Assembly (NCBI GenBank): GCA_003482555.1
Contig: DMYQ01000300.1
Span: forward strand, 3,341 to 18,056
Direction of reading: 5' to 3'
DNA: 14,716 bases
From: Janthinobacterium sp.
GTDB taxonomy: Bacteria > Pseudomonadota > Gammaproteobacteria > Burkholderiales > Burkholderiaceae_D
Below are positions 7,962 to 14,627 of this stretch, piece after piece. The notes below the pieces were generated by a model. That model was not told where the DNA came from. It did not search any database and saw nothing but the letters and a program-made list of their open reading frames with translations. Within the stretch, counting starts at the first letter, position 1; every line of letters begins with the position of its first letter. The translations under genes were made by a program, and so were the position numbers.

Positions 7962-8750
7962 TTACTTGCTGAACATCAAGGCCGTCATCATGAAGTCCAA
8001 CCACCACACCATCAGCGAGGAAATCACCACCGTGCGGGTGGTGGCGCCGGCCACGTCTTCCGGCGTCGGCTGCGCCTGGTAACCCTGGTACAGGGCGATG
8101 AAGGTGATGGCGATGCCGAACACCAGGCTCTTGACGAAACCGTTGGCGATGTCTTTCCACAGATCGACGCCGCTTTGCATCTGCGACCAGAAGGCGCCCT
8201 CGTCAACGCCGATCAATTGCACGCCGACCAGGTAGGCGCCGAGGATGCCGATCGCCGTGAAAATGGCTTGCAGCAAGGGCATGGCGATCACGCCGGCCCA
8301 GAAGCGGGGCGCCAGCACGCGCTGGATCGGGTTCACGGCCATCATTTCCATGGCCGACAATTGCTCGTCGGCCTTCATCAAGCCGATTTCCGCCGTCAGC
8401 GAGGTACCGGCGCGGCCGGCGAACAGCAAGCCCGTCACGACCGGGCCCAGTTCGCGCGTCAGCGACAGCGCGACGAGCAAGCCGAGAGCTTGTTCGGAAC
8501 CGTATTTGTTCAGGGTGTAATAACCCTGCAAACCCAGCACCATGCCGACGAAGAGGCCGGAAACGGCGACGATGATGAGCGAATAATTGCCGATGAAGTA
8601 AAGCTGCTCGATCAACAAGCGCGGCCGGCGCACCAGGCTGGCCGAGGCGCCCAGCACCGTGAAGAAGGCGCGCGTGGCGAAGCCGACACTGACGAGAACG
8701 CCGCGCAGCCAGGCGCCGATGGCGGCCAGGAAGTCGCCGACCGCGGTCAT
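7962..8750 (-). CDS. mlaE: Phospholipid ABC transporter permease MlaE
   Basis: MlaE is the membrane core of the MlaFEDB complex. From the ATG at 8750 it has 262 aa and several hydrophobic spans. Family hallmarks are FIGNYSLIIVAVSGLFVGMV, the segment ELGPVVTGLLFAGRAGTSLT and its continuation AEIGLMKADEQLSAMEMM, then NPIQRVLAPRFWAG and the C-terminal GATTRTVVISSLMVWWLDF. The frame extends upstream to 8942, but that part overlaps mlaF and reads as low-quality Arg-rich sequence. The start at 8750 is preceded by GGGAG 7 nt upstream and overlaps the mlaF stop by 4 bp (ATGA). Confidence 0.97.
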   Translation of the reverse strand: MTAVGDFLAAIGAWLRGVLVSVGFATRAFFTVLGASASLVRRPRLLIEQLYFIGNYSLIIVAVSGLFVGMVLGLQGYYTLNKYGSEQALGLLVALSLTRELGPVVTGLLFAGRAGTSLTAEIGLMKADEQLSAMEMMAVNPIQRVLAPRFWAGVIAMPLLQAIFTAIGILGAYLVGVQLIGVDEGAFWSQMQSGVDLWKDIANGFVKSLVFGIAITFIALYQGYQAQPTPEDVAGATTRTVVISSLMVWWLDFMMTALMFSK

Positions 8751-9562
8751 GGGCGCGCTCCCAGGCCCAGGTCGTCGGCCAGCGACTTGCCCGGATAGTG
8801 GAAAGGCACGGGGCCGTCCGCCTCCGCGTTGACAAACTGTTTCACGTAAGGGTGGGTCGAGGCGGCCATTTCGGCCGGCGTGCCGTGCGCCACGATTTTG
8901 CCGGACGACAGAAAATAGACATAGTCGGCGATGGCGAAGCACTCCTTGACGTCATGCGAAACGAGGATGGAAGTCGAACCGAGCGCGTCGTTCAGGTTGC
9001 GGATCAGATTAGCCGTCACGCCCATTGAAATGGGATCGAGACCGGCGAAGGGCTCGTCGTACATGATCAATTCCGGGTCGAGCGCGATGGCGCGCGCGAG
9101 CGCGACGCGGCGTCCCATGCCGCCCGAAATCTCGGCCGGCTTCAATTGCGCCGCGTTGCGCAAACCGACGGCGTTCAGTTTCATCAAGACCAGATTGCGT
9201 ATCAATTCTTCCGACAGGTCGGTGTGTTCGCGTAGCGGAAATGCGACATTTTCAAAGGCCGTCAAGTCCGTAAACAGGGCGCCGCGCTGAAACAGCATGC
9301 CCATCTTGCGGCGCATCTTGTACAGATCGTCCGTTTCCAGCATGTGCACGATTTGCCCGTCGACACAGACGGAACCGGAATTCGGTCGCAACTGGCCGCC
9401 GATCAGGCGCAACACGGTCGTCTTGCCGCTGCCGGAGCCGCCCATGACAGCCACGACTTTCCCGCGCGGGAAGTCCATGCGCAAGCCCGACAGGATCGAA
9501 CGTTCGCCATAGGCAAAATGTAAATCGCGGATTTCGACAAGATTAGGCACGACGAAGCTCAT
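8747..9562 (-). CDS. mlaF: Phospholipid ABC transporter ATP-binding protein MlaF
   Basis: MlaF hydrolyses ATP to power the Mla complex. The chosen ATG at 9562 gives 271 aa. The frame continues to 9727, but the extra residues come from the AT-rich promoter region. Motifs are the Walker A GGSGSGKTT at about 41, Q-loop MLFQRGALFTDLTAFENVAF (a Mla-type signature), SGGMGRRVALARAIAL, Walker B LIMYDEPFAGLDPIS and the His switch ILVSHDVKE. The C-terminus carries DGPVPFHYPG, matching the extension by which MlaF subunits embrace each other near MlaB in the E. coli complex. The Shine-Dalgarno sequence is poor. It is the first gene of the mla operon, behind the promoter at 9642-9669. Confidence 0.97.
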   Translation of the reverse strand: MSFVVPNLVEIRDLHFAYGERSILSGLRMDFPRGKVVAVMGGSGSGKTTVLRLIGGQLRPNSGSVCVDGQIVHMLETDDLYKMRRKMGMLFQRGALFTDLTAFENVAFPLREHTDLSEELIRNLVLMKLNAVGLRNAAQLKPAEISGGMGRRVALARAIALDPELIMYDEPFAGLDPISMGVTANLIRNLNDALGSTSILVSHDVKECFAIADYVYFLSSGKIVAHGTPAEMAASTHPYVKQFVNAEADGPVPFHYPGKSLADDLGLGARP

Positions 9563-9641
9563 TGTATTTAATGGCGTATTGTAGTGCAGAAACGCCAATC
9601 TCTGCAGGCGGCCCCTCTTTTGGGACAGACAAAGGATTGAG

Positions 9642-9669
9642 AATATAACACTAATGAATACGGAGTCAG
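9642..9669 (-). promoter_or_regulatory. Extended -10 promoter of the mla operon
   Basis: On the minus strand TGTTATATT (9650-9642) gives an extended -10 (TGN plus TATATT). CTGACT (9669-9664) is a 4/6 match to the -35 with a 16-bp spacer. It lies in the 168-bp gap between the ROK gene stop and mlaF, in the most AT-rich patch of that gap, and predicts a leader of about 70 nt. A second weaker -10-like TACAAT lies closer to mlaF (near 9580) but lacks a -35. Nothing else is evident in this gap. A T6 run (9687-9682) has no good stem before it, so termination of the upstream operon is unresolved. Confidence 0.55.
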
Positions 9670-9730
9670 ATATTAAAGTGTAAAAAATGTTGCACCGCAC
9701 CGCGCCCGAAACGCTTGCTTTTGGCAATAC

Positions 9731-10966
9731 TTATTTCAGGAACAGGTCGCGGTCGGGGGCGAAATGCGCGTACAGGGGCAGGAAGGCGCCGCCGATGGCG
9801 CGCGCGTCCGAGCCGATGGTGCCGCCCAGAACGGGCGGACGGACGATACCTTCCCAGCTGTACAGAGCCAGCGCGCCCTCCACCTGGGCCAGCAGGCGCT
9901 CCAGCAGGCCGCGGTCGAAGGAACCGTCGAGTATCACCCCCTCCAGGTCGAGCAGGCAAGTGGCGCTGTTGATCGTCAGCGCGATGGCGCGGGCGGCGTC
10001 TTCCAGCCAGGCCGCCGTGTGGGTGGCGAACGGCGGGCGCAGGGCGCGCCCGTCGTGGGCGGCGGCCGGGTCGAGGCCGGCCAGGCTGAATAGTTGCTCC
10101 AGATTGAATAGCGAAGCGTCGGCCAGCAACTGGGCGGGCGGCTGACGGGCGCCGGCCAGCCCCAGGGGGACGGAACCGACCGCGCCCGCGTTGCCGTGCA
10201 AGCCGCCGTGCAAATGGCTGTTGATCACGAGGCCGCCGCCGATGAAGGTATCGACGTAAACATACAGGAAATTCTTGATGCTGCGCCCCCGTCCCGCCAC
10301 CAGCTCGGCGACGCAGGCGGCCGCCGTGTCCTTGGCGAATTCGACCGGCAGGGTGGTCATCGCCTGCACGCGCTGGCGAATATCGATGTCGTTCCACTGG
10401 CTGGCTTGCTCGGGCGCCATGTCGAGCAATTGCCGCCAGCCGCCCAGCGCCAGCGGCGCGGCGATACCGATGCCGCACAGGCGCGGCAGCAAAGGACCCA
10501 GCTGGATGTAAATATGCTTGAGTTGCTTTTCGATCTGGCCGAACACGGTGTCCGGATCGGGAAAGGAATAAGACAGGGAAAAACGCTCGCGGGTCTGGCC
10601 TACGAAGTCGAGCAACAGCAAGTCCATGCTGCGCCGGCCGATCTTGATGCCGATCGAAAAGGCGCCGTCCGGATTGAGCACGATGGGCACGGAAGGCTGG
10701 CCCACCTTGCCGCGCACGGGGGCGAGCTTGCGCACCAGGCCCTCCTCGAGCAAGCGATTGATGATCAGGGATACCGTTTGCGTGCTCAGATTGGTCAAAC
10801 GGGCCAGGTCGGCCTTCGGCATGCTGCCATGCAAACGCACCGCCTGCAACACCACCCGCTCGTTGAACTGGCTCATGCCGATCTGGTTCGAGCCGCGCGG
10901 GCGCAACCATTGAATGTCGTCCAGGTCAGCTTGGATGGTGGGCGTGGCGATAAAATTGTCAGACAT
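9731..10966 (-). CDS. ROK-family transcriptional regulator
   Basis: This is a 411-aa sugar-responsive regulator of the ROK family (NagC/Mlc/XylR type). The winged helix-turn-helix spans about residues 30-100: FNERVVLQAVRLHGSMPKAD, LARLTNLSTQTVSLIINRLL (recognition helix about 61-74) and the wing GKVGQPSVPIVLNPDG. The sugar-binding ROK domain follows. The general-base Asp of ROK kinases is kept in FAKDTAAACVAEL (Asp213), and the Gly-rich FIGGGLVINS...GNAG is present. The kinase ATP loop is degenerate (IGIKIGRRS), and the ROK zinc motif (His plus CxCGxxGC) is absent: after GNAGAVG comes SVPLGLAGAR. It is therefore a regulator, not a kinase. It is the last gene of the frc-like cluster and the obvious candidate controller. 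The start lacks a clear Shine-Dalgarno sequence, but the RGSNQ segment before the HTH is typical, supporting the long form. Confidence 0.9.
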   Translation of the reverse strand: MSDNFIATPTIQADLDDIQWLRPRGSNQIGMSQFNERVVLQAVRLHGSMPKADLARLTNLSTQTVSLIINRLLEEGLVRKLAPVRGKVGQPSVPIVLNPDGAFSIGIKIGRRSMDLLLLDFVGQTRERFSLSYSFPDPDTVFGQIEKQLKHIYIQLGPLLPRLCGIGIAAPLALGGWRQLLDMAPEQASQWNDIDIRQRVQAMTTLPVEFAKDTAAACVAELVAGRGRSIKNFLYVYVDTFIGGGLVINSHLHGGLHGNAGAVGSVPLGLAGARQPPAQLLADASLFNLEQLFSLAGLDPAAAHDGRALRPPFATHTAAWLEDAARAIALTINSATCLLDLEGVILDGSFDRGLLERLLAQVEGALALYSWEGIVRPPVLGGTIGSDARAIGGAFLPLYAHFAPDRDLFLK

Positions 10967-10991
10967 GGTGGCGCGGATCCGGTATCTACTG

Positions 10992-11010
10992 AAAAATCAA
11001 CTGCATTTTA
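10992..11010. promoter_or_regulatory. AT-rich dyad upstream of the ROK gene (candidate operator)
   Basis: AAAAT-CAACTGC-ATTTT (10993-11009) is an inverted repeat with a 7-bp centre, about 27-43 bp upstream of the ROK start codon in the 70-bp gap after the mutarotase gene. It resembles the dyad at the frcB promoter, which has centre CAAGTGC, A-tract on the left and TTTTAT on the right. A -10-like TAAAAT on the minus strand (11010-11005) overlaps it, but no -35 is visible. Assigning it to the ROK protein is inference. Confidence 0.35.
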
Positions 11011-11036
11011 TTACACATCGGACACCGCGCCGCCTG

Positions 11037-11489
11037 CTAGGAAGCCAGCGGCGCGCCAATGACGCCTTTCTTGAACAGGAAATTGGCGTAGGGTTGCAAC
11101 TCGCCCGTCTGCACGATGGCGTAGGCGCCCTTGACGCGCTCGTAAAAGGCGAAGCGCTCGACCGCCTCGCACTGCTCCGGCGCCGCACCGCCCTCGCCCA
11201 GCTGTGTCAGCACGTCGCGCTGCAAGCCCGACAGGTAGCCTTCGGCGCTGCCGCACACTTTCATGAAGGCGACGGGGCGCTCCACCTTGTCGTCCAGCGG
11301 AAACACCGACAATAGCGCCGCGCAAGCCCGCTGCAAGTCGACGCCGGGCAGGCGTATCAAGGGCTTGCCGCGGCCCAGGGTTTCGCTGGTGAAGTTGGCG
11401 TCGACCAGCACGACTTCGTCGCCATGCCCCATTTCGCACAAGACTTTCAAGAGTTCAGGACTGAGCAGGGGATCGATACCTTTAAGCAT
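11037..11489 (-). CDS. RbsD/FucU-family sugar mutarotase
   Basis: Members of this family interconvert anomers or ring forms of free sugars (L-fucose for FucU, ribose pyranose/furanose for RbsD), so that an imported sugar reaches the form its kinase or isomerase uses. The product is 150 aa. It resembles FucU more than RbsD: the N-terminus PLLSPELLKVLCEMGHGDEV with the conserved His22, then RFAFYERVKGAYAIVQTGE and the C-terminal YANFLFKKG with the catalytic-site Tyr. At the position where FucU has D-A-H-F this protein has D-A-N-F (residues 30-33). It overlaps the frcA stop by 8 bp, indicating translational coupling to the transporter. The actual sugar is not decided by sequence, so I leave the symbol empty. 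Confidence 0.88.
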   Translation of the reverse strand: MLKGIDPLLSPELLKVLCEMGHGDEVVLVDANFTSETLGRGKPLIRLPGVDLQRACAALLSVFPLDDKVERPVAFMKVCGSAEGYLSGLQRDVLTQLGEGGAAPEQCEAVERFAFYERVKGAYAIVQTGELQPYANFLFKKGVIGAPLAS

Positions 11490-12273
11490 GGGCCTGCTCC
11501 GGCAAGTCTTCCGGATTCTTCGCCCCCGTCATCACCGCGACCGTGTCCGACATGCTGATATTGTGCGGGTTGACGACGGCGACCCGCTTGCCCAGGCGCT
11601 GAATGTGGATGCGGTCGGCGATTTCAAACACATGCGGCATATTGTGGCTGATGAGTATCACCGGCAAGCCGCGGTCGCGCACATTGCGTATCAATTCGAG
11701 CACCATATTTCCTTCCTTCACGCCCAGGGCGGCGGTGGGCTCGTCCAGGATCACCACATGCTTGGCGAAAGCCGTGCTGCGCGCCACGGCGACGCCCTGG
11801 CGCTGGCCGCCGGACAGGGTTCCGACGGCTTGCTTCATCGAGCGGATGCCGATCTTCAAGTCGCGCATATGGGCTTCGGCTTCGGCCAGCATGCGTTTCT
11901 TGTCGATGATGCGCAGCCATTTCCCCAGCAAGCCGGGGCGCAGCAATTCGCGTCCCAGGAACAGGTTTTCCGCGATCGTCATGGCCGGTGCCACGGCCAG
12001 ATCCTGGTACACGGTCTCAATGCCGTAACGGCGCGCATCGATGGGCGACTTGAAATGGACTTCCTTGCCGTCGAGCAGCATGCTGCCCTCGTCCGGCACG
12101 GCGGCGCCGGACAGGGCCTTGATGAGGGAAGACTTGCCGGCCCCGTTGTCGCCGATCACAGCCAGGATTTCCCCTGGCATCAGGTCGAAATCGGTGCCGT
12201 CAAGGGCGGTGACGCTGCCGTAGCGCTTGACCAAGCCGCGGGCTTGGAATACCGGCTGTACGTTCGTTGTCAT
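11482..12273 (-). CDS. frcA: Sugar ABC importer ATP-binding protein (FrcA-like)
   Basis: This is a single-domain ATPase of 263 aa for sugar import, unlike the tandem two-domain ~500-aa RbsA/XylG proteins. Motifs are the Walker A GDNGAGKSS at about 41, Q-loop VYQDLAVAP, signature GTLSGGQRQGVAVAR, Walker B VVILDEPTAALGVKE and the His switch LISHNMPHVFEIADR. This architecture and these segments resemble FrcA of the Sinorhizobium meliloti fructose/mannose/ribose importer. I chose the ATG at 12273, which has AGGG 9 nt upstream; a TTG at 12282 is in frame and would overlap the frcC stop. The substrate is inferred from family and could be another monosaccharide. The symbol is given by similarity only. 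Confidence 0.88.
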   Translation of the reverse strand: MTTNVQPVFQARGLVKRYGSVTALDGTDFDLMPGEILAVIGDNGAGKSSLIKALSGAAVPDEGSMLLDGKEVHFKSPIDARRYGIETVYQDLAVAPAMTIAENLFLGRELLRPGLLGKWLRIIDKKRMLAEAEAHMRDLKIGIRSMKQAVGTLSGGQRQGVAVARSTAFAKHVVILDEPTAALGVKEGNMVLELIRNVRDRGLPVILISHNMPHVFEIADRIHIQRLGKRVAVVNPHNISMSDTVAVMTGAKNPEDLPEQAHA

Positions 12274-12278
12274 GATAT

Positions 12279-13250
12279 TCAACCCTTTTTATGGGTAAGT
12301 TGATCGGTGGCCACGGCCAGAATCACCAGGATGCCCGTCACCAGCACCTGATAGACGGAAGAGACGCCCATCAGTGTCAAGCCATTGCGGAAGACACCGA
12401 CGATGAGCACGCCGACCAGGGTGCCCAGGATGGAGCCGCGCCCGCCAAACAGACTGGTGCCACCCAGCACCACGGCGGTGATGCTGTCGAGGTTGTCGGT
12501 TTGGCCGCCCTGCGGGTCGCCCACGCCCATGCGCGCGACCGACATCAGGGCCGCGATGCCGTAGCACAGACCGGCCAGCATATACACGCCCAGCAGTACC
12601 TTGTTGGTGGCGATCCCTGTCAGGCGGGCCGATTCCGGATTATTCCCAACCGCATAAATATGGCGGCCGGGCGCCGTATCGCGCAAGAACAGCCAGGTCA
12701 GCACATACAGGGCCAGCATCAGCACGGTGCCATAGGTGAAGGTGGCCTGTCCCACTTGGAAGGTATTGCCGAAGAAACCCATCGCGTCCGGCAAGCCGGT
12801 GATGGTTTGCGCGTGCGAATACAACTGGGTGATGGCAAAGGCGATATTCATCGTGCCCAGGGTGACGATGAAGGCCGGCAGCTTGACGGCCGTCACCAGC
12901 GCGCCATTGATATAGCCGAACAGGGTGGTCACCAGCAAGCCGCAGGCGACGGCCAGATAGGGTTGCATGCCGTGGTCGACGGCGAACTTGGTCATGACGA
13001 CGGAGCCCAGCGCCATCGCCATGCCGCAAGACAGGTCGATGCCGGCCGTCAAGATGATCAGGGTCTGGCCGATCGCGATGATGCCGACGACCATCACTTG
13101 CTGCAAGATCAGGGAAAAATTCTGTCCGCTGAAGAAGCGGTTGCTTTGCGAACTGAAAAACAGGCCGGCGGCCAGCAGGGCGATGACGGGCCCCAGGGTC
13201 GAAATCGACGGCAAAAATTTGGGAAGGCGGGAACTCATAGCGGTGTCCAT
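12279..13250 (-). CDS. frcC: Sugar ABC importer permease (FrcC/RbsC-like)
   Basis: This inner-membrane permease of the BPD_transp_2 family, ~323 aa, has around 8-10 hydrophobic spans. Typical family segments are GIIAIGQTLIILTAGIDLS near the second span, LPAFIVTLGTMNIAFAITQL, then the cytoplasmic loop GRHIYAVGNNPESARLTGI (ATPase-contacting EAA-like region) and GGTSLFGGRGSILGTLVGVL. Three starts are possible: TTG at 13256, ATG at 13250 and ATG at 13238. The last has GGA 7 nt upstream and may be the real one. It follows frcB across a 146-bp gap carrying two strong hairpins, and is followed within a few bases by frcA. Confidence 0.9.
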   Translation of the reverse strand: MDTAMSSRLPKFLPSISTLGPVIALLAAGLFFSSQSNRFFSGQNFSLILQQVMVVGIIAIGQTLIILTAGIDLSCGMAMALGSVVMTKFAVDHGMQPYLAVACGLLVTTLFGYINGALVTAVKLPAFIVTLGTMNIAFAITQLYSHAQTITGLPDAMGFFGNTFQVGQATFTYGTVLMLALYVLTWLFLRDTAPGRHIYAVGNNPESARLTGIATNKVLLGVYMLAGLCYGIAALMSVARMGVGDPQGGQTDNLDSITAVVLGGTSLFGGRGSILGTLVGVLIVGVFRNGLTLMGVSSVYQVLVTGILVILAVATDQLTHKKG

Positions 13251-13263
13251 GTTCAAGAAGAGG

Positions 13264-13288
13264 AAAAAAGGGCCGCCGCAAGCGGCGG
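13264..13288 (-). terminator. Terminator-like attenuator between frcB and frcC
   Basis: On the minus strand CCGCCGC-TT-GCGGCGG (13288-13273) forms a perfect 7-bp stem. After three C residues comes an uninterrupted T6 (13269-13264). The T-tract lies just upstream of the frcC start region. This fits an intrinsic terminator acting partially inside the operon, which would make frcB mRNA more abundant than frcC-frcA mRNA. That arrangement is common for ABC importers, whose binding protein is needed in excess. Confidence 0.65.
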
Positions 13289-13364
13289 GCGGTCGGGCCT
13301 GGCGGCCTGTTGGACTTGAGGAATCGAAGCAGCCGATTTCCTTTAGGTCATACCGGCTGCCAGG

Positions 13365-13396
13365 GCCCGCCGCGCCTGGCGGCTCGCGGCGCGGGC
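13365..13396 (-). other. GC-rich hairpin directly after the frcB stop
   Basis: Immediately after the frcB TAA, the minus strand reads GCCCGCGCCGCG, a 10-nt loop, then CGCGGCGGGC. The arms pair over 10 bp with a 2-nt CG bulge. There is no T-run after it, so a role as a 3'-end stabiliser against exonucleases is more likely than termination (inference). Confidence 0.5.
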
Positions 13397-14389
13397 TTAA
13401 TTACCCCAGCAAGCGCTCAGGCCGAAGACCGTGTCGCGGCTGGCCACGCCCTTTTGCGCCTTATCGGTGATCAGGGTGACGCCGGTGTCGACGTAACCGC
13501 TGACCTTTTTCCCCGTCTTGGCATACTCTGCGCCCGCTTCCACGCCCTGGCCGGCCATATTCAGCGGATATTGCTGCGAAGTGGCCGCGATGATGCCGTC
13601 CTTGACGTTGCGCACGCCGGCGCAACCGCCGTCGACCGAGACGATCATCACGCCTTTTTCCTTGCCGGCGGCCTTCAGCGCCTTGTAAGCGCCGGCGGCG
13701 GCCGGTTCATTAATGGTATACACCAGATTGATGTCGGGATTTTTCTGCAGGCAGTTTTCCATCGCCGTCTGGCCCTTGCCCTGGTCGCCGTAACTGTCGG
13801 CCATGCACACCACGTCCGCCGGTTTTGCCAGGTCCGCCGTCTTGGCGCTGATGCCGGGGGTGCCGAAACCGGACAGGAAGCCATTGTGGCGGGTAATACC
13901 GACCGGATGGCCGGGGAACAAGTCGAGCATGGCGATCTTGGCCGGCTTGCCGCCGAAGGCCGCCTTGGCGTATTGACCGATCAGCACGCCCGCCTTGTAG
14001 TTATCCGTTGCAAACAGGGCGTCGGTCGCATCTTGCGGATCGGTCGGGCTGTCGAGGGCGATCACCAGCACGCCCTGTGCGCGCGCTTTCTTGATCGCCG
14101 GCACGATGGCCTTCGAGTCGCTGGGCGTGATCAAGATCGCCTTGGCGCCGGCGGCCACCATGTTTTCAATCGCCGTGACCTGGCCGGCGTTGTCGCCGTC
14201 GGCGCGACCGGCGGCCGTCAGCAGCTTGGCGCCCTTCAGCTTGGCGCGGTGCTGGGCGCCTTCCTTCATCTTCACGAAAAAGGGATTGGTGTCGGTCTTG
14301 GTGATCAGGCCAACGATAGGTTCATCGGCGGCAATGGCGACGCCGCTTGAGGTTAAGATGGCCAGAGCGATGCAATGTTTGATGTTCAT
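13397..14389 (-). CDS. frcB: Periplasmic sugar-binding protein (FrcB-like)
   Basis: This is the solute-binding protein of the importer, 330 aa, type I periplasmic fold (Peripla_BP_4). The N-terminus MNIKHCIALAILTSSGVAIA is a Sec signal peptide with cleavage likely after Ala20. The mature domain starts EPIVGLITKTDTNPFFVKMK, the usual first strand and ligand-contacting Asn-Pro-Phe. Later segments are AILITPSDSKAIVPAIKKA, LVIALDSPTDP, NLVYTINEPAAAGAYKALKA and GMIVSVDGGC-like VMIVSVDGGCAGVRNV, all typical of fructose/ribose-type binding proteins. I chose the ATG at 14389, with GGAG 8 nt upstream. The frame runs to 14470 but that stretch is untranslated leader. Fructose/ribose/mannose is the best guess at ligand, by resemblance to FrcB. 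Confidence 0.9.
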   Translation of the reverse strand: MNIKHCIALAILTSSGVAIAADEPIVGLITKTDTNPFFVKMKEGAQHRAKLKGAKLLTAAGRADGDNAGQVTAIENMVAAGAKAILITPSDSKAIVPAIKKARAQGVLVIALDSPTDPQDATDALFATDNYKAGVLIGQYAKAAFGGKPAKIAMLDLFPGHPVGITRHNGFLSGFGTPGISAKTADLAKPADVVCMADSYGDQGKGQTAMENCLQKNPDINLVYTINEPAAAGAYKALKAAGKEKGVMIVSVDGGCAGVRNVKDGIIAATSQQYPLNMAGQGVEAGAEYAKTGKKVSGYVDTGVTLITDKAQKGVASRDTVFGLSACWGN

Positions 14390-14433
14390 TCGATTGTCTC
14401 CGTAAGGATATGGGTATATTATTTTTTGACCGG

Positions 14434-14458
14434 TTCGAGAGGGATGCTGACCCTCGAA
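14434..14458 (-). other. Hairpin in the frcB leader
   Basis: On the minus strand TTCGAGGG, a 7-nt loop, then CCCTCTCGAA can pair over 8 bp with a 2-nt TC bulge. It sits about 45 nt upstream of the frcB start, within the predicted leader. No T-run follows it. It may stabilise the mRNA or have no role. Confidence 0.4.
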
Positions 14459-14488
14459 TGGCGCGCACAATGGGCGCCATCCAAGGTC

Positions 14489-14517
14489 AATATACTCCCG
14501 CTTAATTAATAAAACAA
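14489..14517 (-). promoter_or_regulatory. Candidate sigma70 promoter of frcB
   Basis: Minus-strand TTGTTT (14517-14512) and TATATT (14494-14489) are separated by exactly 17 bp. The -10 matches consensus at 5 of 6 positions; the -35 only in its conserved TTG. It predicts a leader of about 90 nt before the frcB ATG. The -35 lies inside the dyad at 14505-14535, suggesting the promoter is repressible. Confidence 0.5.
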
Positions 14518-14535
14518 GTGCTTTTATATATTAAT
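14505..14535. promoter_or_regulatory. AT-rich dyad over the frcB promoter (candidate ROK operator)
   Basis: ATTAATAAAA (14505-14514), centre CAAGTGC, then TTTTATATATTAAT (14522-14535). The inner arms ATAAAA/TTTTAT pair perfectly, and the outer ATTAAT elements pair if a 4-bp ATAT is looped out. AT-rich arms about a GC-containing centre are typical of NagC/Mlc-type ROK operators. It overlaps the -35 of the candidate frcB promoter. Binding by the ROK protein encoded in the same cluster is inference. Confidence 0.42.
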
Positions 14536-14595
14536 CTGAGCAAGATCCCAGGGTGGAAATCAAGTGCGCCCCCCCCCGGGCCGCAAGGCTCATTC

Positions 14596-14627
14596 GGGCG
14601 CCGCCATGGGTGCGGCGCCCGGTTTTT
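14596..14627 (+). terminator. Orphan intrinsic terminator on the plus strand
   Basis: GGGCGCCGC (14596-14604), a 7-nt loop, GCGGCGCCC (14612-14620), then GG and T5 (14623-14627). The stem is 9 bp and perfect, extendable by one C-G pair and a wobble. The T-run is on the plus strand only. No plus-strand gene precedes it: DNA to its left is the frcB promoter region and then the frcB antisense strand. It may end a short plus-strand RNA or belong to the leader of a gene beyond the right edge. Confidence 0.55.

Noticed and set aside
9563..9727. N-terminal extension of MlaF
   Set aside because: The added residues come from AT-rich intergenic DNA carrying the extended -10 promoter. The family start matches the ATG at 9562.
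9682..9740. Intrinsic terminator after the ROK gene (T6 at 9687-9682)
   Set aside because: No stable stem directly precedes the T-run; only a 4-bp TTGC/GCAA pairing is present.
14390..14470. Upstream start for FrcB at 14470
   Set aside because: It would bury the signal peptide behind 27 non-family residues. The ATG at 14389 has a good ribosome-binding site and gives a clean signal peptide.
14569..14577. C9 run as a phase-variable tract
   Set aside because: It lies outside any gene and away from the -10/-35 of the candidate promoter, so nothing shows that slippage would switch expression.
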